Origin: DATDRQ01 sp035291645
GTDB lineage: Bacteria; Chloroflexota; Anaerolineae; Anaerolineales; UBA4823
NCBI GenBank assembly: GCA_035291645.1
Contig: DATDRQ010000299.1
Span: 1 to 10,497 of the forward strand
DNA: 10,497 nt
Reading direction: 5' to 3'
Position 1 is the first letter of the stretch. Every line of letters starts with the position of its first letter. Position numbers and translations under genes: made by a program. Shown piece after piece: positions 1-5,923 of the stretch. The notes beneath the pieces were generated by a model. The model ran no database searches. It was not told the DNA's origin and saw nothing but the letters and a program-made list of their open reading frames with translations.

Positions 1-1781
1 CGGATGGTGTATTTGATCGATTCGATCGCCTGTTCGCGCGGCAGCACGCCGCTGATGGCGAAGAAGCAGGTCTGCATGATAGTGTTGATGCGCCGGCCCA
101 TACCGGTCTCTTCGGCGACCTTGTAGCCGTCGATCACATAGAAGCGCAGATTCTTATCGATGATCGCCTGCTGGGTTTCGCGTGGCAGCGTGTCCCAGAC
201 CTCATCCGGGCCGACGATGCTGTTGAGCAGGAAAACCGCGCCCGGGGCGGCGTATTTTAACACATCGTAGCGCTCCAGGAAGGTAAACTGGTGGCAGCCG
301 ACGAAATTCGCTTCGCTGATCAAGTAAGGGGCGCGGATCGGGCGCGGGCCGAAGCGCAGGTGCGAGATGGTGATCCCGCCCGACTTCTTCGAGTCGTACA
401 CGAAGTAGCCCTGGGCGTAGTTATCCGTCTCCTCGCCGATGATCTTGATCGAATTCTTATTTGCGCCGACGGTGCCATCCGAGCCCAATCCGAAGAAGAC
501 CGCCCGCACGGTGTCCGGGTCTTCAATCGAGAAGCCGGGGTCGTAGTCGACGCTGGTGAAGGAGACGTCGTCGTTAATTCCGACGGAGAAGTGCTTCATT
601 GGTTCGGCTTTGCCCATCTCGTCGAACACTCCCTTCACCATGGCGGGGGTGAATTCCTTGGAGGACAGGCCGTAGCGTCCGCCGAGGACCAGCGGGGTCT
701 GATCGAAGGGAGCGATGCCGCCGTCCAACGCCTCGCGGATCGCCGTCACCACGTCCATGTAGAGCGGCTCGCCGGTGGCGCCGGGTTCCTTGGTGCGGTC
801 CAGTACGGCGATCGTCTTGACGCTGGCGGGCAGCGCCTGCGCGAAGTGCTCCAATGAAAACGGGCGGTACAAACGCACCGCGACCACACCGACCCGCTCC
901 CCGCGTTTATTCAAGAACTTGGCGGTCTCGGAAGCCGTCTCGACGCCCGAGCCCATGATGACGATCACCCGCTCGGCGTTGGGATCGCCGTAATAATCGA
1001 ACAGGTGGTACTGCCTCCCGGTCAGCCCGGCGAACCTGTCCATCGCCTTCTGCACGATCCCGGGGCAGGCCTGGTAGACGGGGTTGATCGTTTCCCGCAT
1101 CTGGAAGAAAACATCCGGGTTCTGGGCGGTGCCCCGGATGTAGGGATGATCGGGTGAGAGGGCGCGTCCCCGGTGGGCGTGCACCAGCTGCTCGCTGATC
1201 ATTGCCCGCAAATCCTCGCCGGTCAGCTGCTCGATTTTATTCACTTCTGAGGAGGTCCGGAACCCGTCGAAGAAGTGCAGGAAAGGCACCCGGGCTTCCA
1301 GCGTGGCGGCCTGGGCGATCAGGGCCAAGTCGTGCCCCTCCTGGGCGCTGGCGGAAGCGAGCAAGGCAAATCCTGTCGCCCGGGTTGCCATCACGTCTGA
1401 GTGGTCGCCGAAGATCGAAAGCGCATGCGTGGCAAGCGTGCGGGCGGAGACGTGGAATACGGTCGAGGTCAGCTCACCGGCGATCTTGTACATGTTGGGT
1501 ATCATCAGGAGCAGGCCTTGCGAGGCGGTAAAGGTGGTCACCAGCGAGCCGGTTTGCAGAGCGCCATGCACGGCGCCGGCCGCGCCGCCCTCCGACTGCA
1601 TTTCAACCACCAGGGGCACCGTCCCCCAGATATTCTTCTCCCCAACGGCAGACCAGGCATCAGCCAGCTCACCCATCGATGAGGAAGGGGTGATCGGGTA
1701 GATCGCGATCACCTCATTGACTTTATGGGCCACAAGGGCTACGGCTTCGTTGCCGTCTACAGTGATGATAGATCGTTTCAT
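1..1781 (-). CDS. nifJ: Pyruvate:ferredoxin (flavodoxin) oxidoreductase, N-terminal half (cut by window edge)
   Basis: This cytoplasmic enzyme oxidatively decarboxylates pyruvate with CoA to acetyl-CoA and CO2, passing electrons to ferredoxin or flavodoxin; it can run in reverse. Translation from the ATG whose first base is 1781 stays open to the window edge, about 593 codons of a family length near 1,170-1,190. The N-terminus reads MKRSIITVDGNEAVALVAHK, followed by YPITPSS with T31, E64 in VVEMQSEGG, and R114 in FHVSAR. These match the active-site Thr31, Glu64 and Arg114 of the Desulfovibrio africanus enzyme, at the same numbers. Domain III is marked by GLGSDGTVGANKNSIKIIG near residue 428 and by ETGMGRRINTIMQTCFF, then ISGVLPREQAIESIKY at the edge. 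The EKR, ferredoxin-like and most of the thiamine-diphosphate domains lie outside. A GAGGAG ribosome site (1791-1796) sits 9 bases before the ATG. The gene is divergent from the membrane operon. No frameshift was seen where I translated it. Confidence 0.96.
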   Translation of the reverse strand, partial: MKRSIITVDGNEAVALVAHKVNEVIAIYPITPSSSMGELADAWSAVGEKNIWGTVPLVVEMQSEGGAAGAVHGALQTGSLVTTFTASQGLLLMIPNMYKIAGELTSTVFHVSARTLATHALSIFGDHSDVMATRATGFALLASASAQEGHDLALIAQAATLEARVPFLHFFDGFRTSSEVNKIEQLTGEDLRAMISEQLVHAHRGRALSPDHPYIRGTAQNPDVFFQMRETINPVYQACPGIVQKAMDRFAGLTGRQYHLFDYYGDPNAERVIVIMGSGVETASETAKFLNKRGERVGVVAVRLYRPFSLEHFAQALPASVKTIAVLDRTKEPGATGEPLYMDVVTAIREALDGGIAPFDQTPLVLGGRYGLSSKEFTPAMVKGVFDEMGKAEPMKHFSVGINDDVSFTSVDYDPGFSIEDPDTVRAVFFGLGSDGTVGANKNSIKIIGEETDNYAQGYFVYDSKKSGGITISHLRFGPRPIRAPYLISEANFVGCHQFTFLERYDVLKYAAPGAVFLLNSIVGPDEVWDTLPRETQQAIIDKNLRFYVIDGYKVAEETGMGRRINTIMQTCFFAISGVLPREQAIESIKYTI

Positions 1782-1803
1782 TGCTCTTTTCTCCTCGTAT
1801 CCT

Positions 1804-1829
1804 CGCGCCTACAACGGGCGCGCTTTTTT
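1804..1829 (+). terminator. Intrinsic terminator-like hairpin, plus strand, in the nifJ leader
   Basis: CGCGCC (1804-1809) pairs with GGCGCG (1817-1822) around a 7-base loop. One C follows, then six T (1824-1829). A GC-rich stem followed directly by a T-run is the classic Rho-independent terminator on the plus strand, so it would stop transcription running antisense to nifJ. On the minus strand the same stem lies in the nifJ 5' leader, about 8 bases upstream of the ribosome site, with an A-run before it. There it cannot terminate but could shape translation or mRNA stability. Confidence 0.6.
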
Positions 1830-1848
1830 CAATCAGATCGAAAATTCA

Positions 1849-1876
1849 GGATGGGGAACACCTCATGCCTTTTTTT
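1849..1876 (+). terminator. Second plus-strand terminator-like hairpin
   Basis: ATGGGG (1851-1856) pairs with CCTCAT (1861-1866) around the loop AACA, with one G-T wobble. GG (1849-1850) can add two pairs with CC (1868-1869) if G1867 bulges out. Seven T follow directly (1870-1876). It is weaker than the hairpin at 1804 but has the same orientation, so the two would act in tandem. Chance is possible in an AT-rich spacer. Confidence 0.4.
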
Positions 1877-1928
1877 CCGGTCAAACACTAAGTTTAGTAC
1901 CACTTGTCATATGAACCAAGTTATATAG

Positions 1929-1956
1929 GTCATATTAAATACCTGTTACCTGTCAC
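1929..1956 (-). promoter_or_regulatory. nifJ: Possible nifJ promoter
   Basis: On the minus strand, GTGACA (plus 1951-1956; 5 of 6 to the -35 consensus) is followed after 16 bases by TATGAC (plus 1929-1934; 4 of 6 to the -10 consensus). Transcription would start near 1922 and give a leader of about 140 bases containing both hairpins described here. The -10 is mediocre and TTGGTT-17-TAAACT nearby is another weak option, so the exact site is uncertain. Confidence 0.3.
1940..1953. repeat. Tandem heptamer TACCTGT x2 in the possible nifJ promoter
   Basis: TACCTGT occurs twice back to back (1940-1946 and 1947-1953); on the minus strand it reads ACAGGTA ACAGGTA. It covers the spacer and -35 edge of the possible nifJ promoter, where a bound regulator would block or recruit RNA polymerase. 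A half-palindrome, TGTC-N8-GACA (1951-1966), overlaps its end. I do not recognise the cognate regulator. Confidence 0.4.
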
Positions 1957-2019
1957 ATTCCAGACAAAAAGAGTAAGAATTCATCCTGGCACGAAAGCTG
2001 TACTGATCTAAGTACCGGC

Positions 2020-2048
2020 TTGACCGAATTCCGGCGCGGCCTTAAAAT
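2020..2048 (+). promoter_or_regulatory. Sigma-70-like promoter candidate upstream of the membrane operon
   Basis: TTGACC (2020-2025; 5 of 6 to TTGACA) and TAAAAT (2043-2048; 5 of 6 to TATAAT) are separated by exactly 17 bases. The predicted start near 2055 gives a leader of about 50 bases ahead of the ATG at 2107. By consensus match and spacing this is the best promoter I see in the window. Confidence 0.5.
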
Positions 2049-2090
2049 CCGAGCAGCGATCGGCCCTGAAATCGGGCGATTTAGAAAGTG

Positions 2091-2099
2091 TGCTATACT
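2091..2099 (+). promoter_or_regulatory. Extended -10 element 7 bases before the ATG (leaderless start candidate)
   Basis: TGCTATACT contains TATACT (2094-2099) with the upstream TGn of an extended -10. Seven bases separate it from the ATG at 2107, so transcription would begin at or next to the A of the start codon. No Shine-Dalgarno sequence precedes that ATG, which fits a leaderless message. No good -35 lies 16-18 bases upstream, which is tolerated with an extended -10. Confidence 0.45.
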
Positions 2100-2106
2100 T
2101 TTTACC

Positions 2107-2364
2107 ATGGATCAGAACCACCATATCTGGCGGGTGTGGGCAAACCAACTACATACCTGGGGGGTGCACCACCTGGTGGCGACATTTCTCGAGGTCGCAG
2201 GCCCCCTGACCATCTTCGGCGCGCAAGCGATGTATCTGAGCCAACCCTTCCTTTATTCATTGTGGCCGGAAGACCATTGGCAAGCCCTCACCAACCTGCT
2301 CGAGGAAGACCAACAGGCACAGGTCTTCGCCGCTTTCTTGCGCGAAACGGAGGAACTCGCATGA
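2107..2364 (+). CDS. Small Trp/His-rich protein of unknown function, first gene of the membrane operon
   Basis: This 85-aa protein belongs to no family I recognise. It begins MDQNHHIWRVWANQLHTWGV and has five tryptophans and five histidines, most of them in its first 25 residues. A moderately hydrophobic stretch (about 23-50, containing FLEVAGPLTIFG) is too broken by polar residues to be a sure membrane helix. An acidic amphipathic C-terminus (about 55-85) ends TEELA. It is probably a soluble or membrane-peripheral partner of the proteins encoded downstream. The ATG at 2107 was chosen because a -10 element ends 7 bases before it. A longer in-frame reading from TTG 2020 would start inside the -35 hexamer and has no ribosome site. 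Its TGA overlaps the next start as ATGA, implying coupled translation. Confidence 0.75.
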   Translation: MDQNHHIWRVWANQLHTWGVHHLVATFLEVAGPLTIFGAQAMYLSQPFLYSLWPEDHWQALTNLLEEDQQAQVFAAFLRETEELA

Positions 2365-3104
2365 ACATTGCAGATTTGCTCGGGCTCCTGTTTGCCGCCG
2401 GGTTTGCCGCCCTGATCCTCGGATTTGCCGCCGCCTTACGCCGGCAGCCCTGGCGACCGCAGCGCCCGATCCCTGCCTTTGCCCGCCTGCGCCGGGCGGT
2501 CGGACTCTCCGTGGAAGCTGGCCAGCGTCTGCACCTGACCCTGGGGCGGGGAACATTGATCGGGGAGCATGGGCCGATCGCCTTCGTTGGGCTCAGGATG
2601 CTGGAGCGGATTTCTGGCTGGACTTCGTTCTCGGATCACCCACCCGTCGCCACCTCCGGTGACGCCGGCCTCGCCATCCTATCCCAGGATACTCTGCGTT
2701 CGGCTTCGCGCAGCCTGGGCGCCGAATTCGAGCCTGCCCGCGCTCAACTGACCGGCCTGACTCCCTTCTCGTACGCCGCAGGAGCGCTGTTGACCGTGCA
2801 AGACCAGGATGTCGGCGCCACGATGCTGGTCGGCAGCTTCGGAGTAGAAGCTGCTTTGCTCGCCGAGGCGGGCGGGCGCTCCGGCAACCTAACCTTGGCG
2901 GGTACCGATCGCCTCTCCGGGCAGGCCGTTTTGTACACCAGCGCGGATGAACCGTTGATCGGCGAAGAAACCTTCGCCGGCGGCGCTTATCTGGGCGCCG
3001 GTCCAACCCATACCGCCAGCTTGATGGCGCAGGACGTACTGCGCTGGGTCATCATCCTCGTTATCGTGATCGGAGCACTCCTCAAGCTGGCAGGCTTCTT
3101 ATGA
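2361..3104 (+). CDS. DUF6754-type membrane protein
   Basis: This 247-aa protein has a helix at about 7-25 and another at 228-245, flanking a soluble domain (about 45-222). The Arg-rich stretch after helix 1 (RRQPWRPQRP, then RLRR) suggests by the positive-inside rule that the domain is cytoplasmic. The domain carries GRGTLIGEHGPIAFVGLRML (63-82), VLVGSFGVEAALLAEAGGR-like residues (156-173) and DEPLIGEETFAGGAYLGAGP (196-215). I recognise this pattern from DUF6754 proteins, whose function is unknown; that match is from memory. The true start is ATG 2361, with GGAGGA at 2349-2354, 6 bases upstream. The same frame stays open further back through the previous gene, but those residues have no start signal and overlap it fully. 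It overlaps both neighbours as ATGA. Confidence 0.88.
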   Translation: MNIADLLGLLFAAGFAALILGFAAALRRQPWRPQRPIPAFARLRRAVGLSVEAGQRLHLTLGRGTLIGEHGPIAFVGLRMLERISGWTSFSDHPPVATSGDAGLAILSQDTLRSASRSLGAEFEPARAQLTGLTPFSYAAGALLTVQDQDVGATMLVGSFGVEAALLAEAGGRSGNLTLAGTDRLSGQAVLYTSADEPLIGEETFAGGAYLGAGPTHTASLMAQDVLRWVIILVIVIGALLKLAGFL

Positions 3105-3715
3105 GGGCGCCTTTCTCCACCGCTCTGGCGATTGCCCTGGGGTTGATCGTCCTGTTGGGCTACTTCCTTCCAGTTGAACTGCTGATCACCCTGCGAAAGG
3201 TGCTGCTTGAATGGGGCCTCATCCTACTGGCAGTTGCGCTGCTGGTCGGTATTTTCAGCCTGTTTTCCGTGCATTGGAAGAAAATCGTCACCGCTCAGCC
3301 GGGCAGACCGTTCAGTATTGTGCTGGTCGGCGCATTAATCATCACGCTTGGCGTGGTGGGTTGGTTTGGGCCTACCCATCCGTATTCGCTGTGGATATTC
3401 ACCAGCACCCAGCTGCCGGTCGAAGCCAGCCTGATGGCGATCCTGGCGATCACCCTGGTTCTCGCTGCCTTTCGCCTGCTCTCCCTCCGGGCTAACCTGC
3501 TCGCAGTGGTCTTTCTCATTACCGTGGTAGTGATCCTGCTAACCAGCGGCCCCCTGTTCGGCCTGCAGGTCCCCGGACTGAACGAGCTGCGTACCTGGAT
3601 CGCCAGGGTCCCGGCAGCTGCCGGGGCGCGCGGCGTCTTGTTGGGCGTCGCTCTGGGGATCGTCGCCACCGGCTTGCGCATCTTGATGGGCGCCGACCGC
3701 CCATACCGGGGGTAG
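3101..3715 (+). CDS. Six-helix integral membrane protein, unknown function
   Basis: This 204-aa protein is strongly hydrophobic. Six helices can be read at about 5-23, 35-54, 71-89, 108-125, 132-149 and 177-194. Loops are short; the longest (about 150-176) holds GLQVPGLNELRTWIARVP. A basic patch, HWKKIVTAQPGRP (58-70), between helices 2 and 3 is probably cytoplasmic. No transporter or enzyme motif is visible and I do not recognise the family. The ATG overlaps the preceding stop (ATGA at 3101-3104), so it is probably translated by ribosomes coming off the DUF6754-type gene. The next gene starts 3 bases after its stop. The context suggests a membrane subunit of the same complex. Confidence 0.8.
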   Translation: MRAPFSTALAIALGLIVLLGYFLPVELLITLRKVLLEWGLILLAVALLVGIFSLFSVHWKKIVTAQPGRPFSIVLVGALIITLGVVGWFGPTHPYSLWIFTSTQLPVEASLMAILAITLVLAAFRLLSLRANLLAVVFLITVVVILLTSGPLFGLQVPGLNELRTWIARVPAAAGARGVLLGVALGIVATGLRILMGADRPYRG

Positions 3716-3721
3716 CAGTTG
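3708..3721 (+). promoter_or_regulatory. Ribosome site fixing a TTG start for the zinc-ribbon protein
   Basis: GGGGG (3708-3712) lies 6 bases before TTG (3719-3721). In this frame TAG at 3713-3715 blocks any earlier start. The first internal Met is residue 61, beyond the four-cysteine zinc ribbon. TTG is therefore the only start that keeps the ribbon. Confidence 0.7.
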
Positions 3722-5218
3722 TCTGAGATAGAATGCCCCTCCTGTGGGAGAGAGAACCCACTCGACTTAGAGACCTGCCAGTACTGCCAGTCGCCGCTGC
3801 GGTCTGCCGGTAGCGGGGTTCCCCCCTTCGAGGATGCGGTACCATTGGAGACCGACGCCGACCTGCCGGAATGGCTGCGCGATGCGGGCCTGCCAAACAT
3901 GGCCGCCCAGGAGGCTGGCGAGATCCCCGCTGGCGAGCCACAGGACGCGGGCGTGCCAGAGAGCGGAGTAACGGAATCTCCCGGGGAGCAAGGGGATCTT
4001 CCACCGGCTGCCTCCCCGGCTCCTCCCCCTGATGACCAGAAAACCACCCACGAGCCGGATTTAGAGGCGGCAGCCCTGCCTGGGTGGCTGCAATCCATGC
4101 GCACCGATGAAGGGCAGCCCCCCGAAGCAGCTCCCAGTCCGGAGGAGGCCGGTCCACTGGCCGGGTTAACCGGCCTGCTATCGGCGGACCAGGGCACCTC
4201 GCATCTGCCGGGGCAGGCCACCCGCCCGCTGCATTTGAAGATCACCGCCAACCAGCGCCTGCATGCTGACCTGCTCCATAATCTGGTTGAGATGGAAGGC
4301 CAGGCTCGCCCGCTTCCAAAGCGACCGGCGCTGGCTTCCCAGCAGATCCAGCGCTGGATTATAGCCGTGGTGCTCATCCTGGCTGTCCTGTGGCCCGTGT
4401 TGATGGATGGGAATCCTGCGGTGCTGGATGCCTATACCGAGGAGGCTGCCGAACTCAACCGCCTGGTCAGCCAGCTGTCGCCCGACGCTAAAGTCCTGGT
4501 GGCTTTCGACTACGAGCCGGCGTTCGCACCGGAGATGGAGGCAGCCGCCGCCCCCGTGATGGACCACCTGATGCTGCGCGGCGCCTCCCTGACCATCGTC
4601 TCTACCACCCCTACCGGGCCCGTCCTGGCAGAACGCTTCCTGAATAAAACACTGGCAGGACATCAATACACCGGCGGGGTCCAATACATTAACCTCGGTT
4701 TCATCCCTGGCGGCGCGGCCGGGTTGTTAAGCCTGGTCGAGGCGCCCCAGCGAACGGTTCCTTATACGATAGATGGGGTGGCTGCCTGGGAGACGTCCAC
4801 AGCCCCCGCCCTGCCGCCTTTGCAAGGTGTGCGGTCGTTCGAAGATTTCTCCATGGTGCTCGTCCTGGTGGATGACCCGGACCTGGCGCGCATCTGGATC
4901 GAGCAGGCATCGCCGCGACAGGCCGACGAGGCCAAACAAACCATCCTGACCATGGTCAGCAGCGCCCAGGCCGAACCTTTGCTCAACCCATATTACCTGA
5001 GCAATCCCAGGCAACTGCACGGCTTTGCCGCCGGGCTACGCGGAGGCGCCGCCTACGCCCGTATGACCGGTCGGGAAAGCGGGGAACAGGATTATTGGGA
5101 TGCCTTTGGGGTTGGGTTGTTCGTGATGGCGATAATCTTGGTGATCGGAGCGGTGCTGCACGCCTCTACGCTCCCGGGCCAGGCGCCTGCGGTGGAAAAA
5201 GACGAGGAAATGCCATGA
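3719..5218 (+). CDS. Zinc-ribbon membrane protein with Pro/Glu-rich linker and large outer domain
   Basis: This 499-aa protein starts at TTG. Residues 6-23 form a zinc ribbon, CPSC...CQYC (C6, C9, C20, C23), in the cytoplasm. A low-complexity Pro/Ala/Glu linker (about 30-170) contains two W-L motifs, LPEWLRDAGLP (49-59) and LPGWLQSMR (120-128). A helix at about 213-229 is preceded by K/R and followed by acidic residues, so the next part should be outside. The outer domain (about 230-458) includes DAKVLVAFDYEPAFAPEMEA (256-275) and is followed by a second helix (about 460-484) and a short acidic tail. I recognise no enzyme signature in the outer domain. Zinc ribbons of this kind usually bind a partner protein or nucleic acid. 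It sits 3 bases after the six-helix gene and overlaps the next by ATGA, pointing to one complex. Confidence 0.85.
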   Translation: MSEIECPSCGRENPLDLETCQYCQSPLRSAGSGVPPFEDAVPLETDADLPEWLRDAGLPNMAAQEAGEIPAGEPQDAGVPESGVTESPGEQGDLPPAASPAPPPDDQKTTHEPDLEAAALPGWLQSMRTDEGQPPEAAPSPEEAGPLAGLTGLLSADQGTSHLPGQATRPLHLKITANQRLHADLLHNLVEMEGQARPLPKRPALASQQIQRWIIAVVLILAVLWPVLMDGNPAVLDAYTEEAAELNRLVSQLSPDAKVLVAFDYEPAFAPEMEAAAAPVMDHLMLRGASLTIVSTTPTGPVLAERFLNKTLAGHQYTGGVQYINLGFIPGGAAGLLSLVEAPQRTVPYTIDGVAAWETSTAPALPPLQGVRSFEDFSMVLVLVDDPDLARIWIEQASPRQADEAKQTILTMVSSAQAEPLLNPYYLSNPRQLHGFAAGLRGGAAYARMTGRESGEQDYWDAFGVGLFVMAIILVIGAVLHASTLPGQAPAVEKDEEMP

Positions 5219-5910
5219 ATTTGGCCGATCAAATAGGCGCATTGCTCGGCTTCGTTTTCACCCTGCTGGTGTTCAGCTACCTGTTGGGTGATAACCCGCT
5301 CTTCCGCTTTACGGTACACCTGTTTATCGGGGTTGCGGCTGGATTTGCCGCCATCATGGCGATTAACAGTGTGTTGCTGCCCCACCTGGCAGCTCCCCTC
5401 CTCAGTGGCACGGCCGGGGAACGCCTGCTGGCCCTGGTCCCGCTGGCGCTGGGCGGGCTCCTGTTGGCGAAGGTCTCCCCCCGCCTGTCCAGCTGGGGAA
5501 ACCTGCCGATGGCCTACCTGGTCGGCGTGGGCGCGGCGGTGGCGATCGGCGGGGCGATCACCGGCACCCTCTTTCCCCAGGTGCTGGCCTCGATCGACCT
5601 GTTCGACCGGGAGGCGATCCAGGCCTTTGAGCCGGGGCTCGCCGTGAGCCTGATGAACGGCGCCGTTCTGATCGTCGGCACGATCGCCTCGCTGGCCTAT
5701 TTCCAATTTGGCATCCTCACTCGCCCGAACCAGACCTACCGCCCGCAGGCCTGGATTGCCAGCCTGGGGCAGATCGGTCAGGTCTTCATCGCCATCGCCT
5801 TCGGTTTCATCTTCGCCGGGGTGCTCAGCGCAGCGCTGGTCGCCTTGATCGAACGCCTGGTTTTTCTGGTGGATTTCATAGAAACCATCCTGCTGCCCTG
5901 GATCACCTGA
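5215..5910 (+). CDS. Polytopic membrane protein, unknown function
   Basis: This 231-aa protein has five to seven likely helices, at about 5-22, 32-54, 69-85, 99-122, 144-164, 188-211 and possibly 213-229. It begins MNLADQIGALLGFVFTLLVF, which resembles the opening of the DUF6754-type protein (MNIADLLGLLFAAGFAALIL), so both may insert in a similar way. A conserved-looking polar loop is LTRPNQTYRPQAW (168-180). The helices are Gly/Ala-rich and contain few charges, and no transporter signature is evident. GAGGA (5204-5208) lies 6 bases before the ATG, which overlaps the stop of the zinc-ribbon gene as ATGA. A reading frame continuing upstream into that gene is not needed. It is probably an integral subunit of the same complex. 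Confidence 0.85.
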   Translation: MNLADQIGALLGFVFTLLVFSYLLGDNPLFRFTVHLFIGVAAGFAAIMAINSVLLPHLAAPLLSGTAGERLLALVPLALGGLLLAKVSPRLSSWGNLPMAYLVGVGAAVAIGGAITGTLFPQVLASIDLFDREAIQAFEPGLAVSLMNGAVLIVGTIASLAYFQFGILTRPNQTYRPQAWIASLGQIGQVFIAIAFGFIFAGVLSAALVALIERLVFLVDFIETILLPWIT

Positions 5911-5923
5911 ACTGAGTGGACCG

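Larger units (their letters stand above)
1782..2106. other. Divergent intergenic control region between nifJ and the membrane operon
   Basis: This 325-base gap carries no convincing gene. It is clearly AT-richer than the coding sequence on either side, mainly between about 1840 and 2010. It holds the nifJ ribosome site, two plus-strand terminator-like hairpins, a possible nifJ promoter with a tandem heptamer inside it, several short palindromes (TCATATGA at 1907-1914; ACTAA-gt-TTAGT at 1887-1898; TGTC-N8-GACA at 1951-1966), and two promoter candidates reading toward the plus-strand operon. No full match to a regulator site I know well, such as FNR, CRP or Rex, stands out. Confidence 0.8.

Noticed and set aside
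291..857. 188-aa open frame on the plus strand inside nifJ
   Set aside because: It is fully antisense to well-conserved nifJ sequence, has no ribosome site and shows the Asp/Arg/Val-rich composition of a GC-rich shadow frame.
2020..2106. TTG start at 2020 for the first operon gene (114 aa)
   Set aside because: The TTG is part of the -35 hexamer TTGACC, there is no ribosome site, and the added residues (rich in R and I) do not look like part of the protein.
2088..2360. Upstream extension of the DUF6754-type frame to 338 aa
   Set aside because: It would overlap the whole 85-aa gene in another frame, lacks a start signal and is Pro/Gly-rich junk; ATG 2361 has a good ribosome site and an ATGA overlap.
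3295..4377. 360-aa open frame on the minus strand
   Set aside because: It runs antisense across the six-helix and zinc-ribbon genes. Its Ser/Arg/Pro-rich composition has no domain pattern, while the plus-strand genes have coupled starts and clear helices or cysteines.
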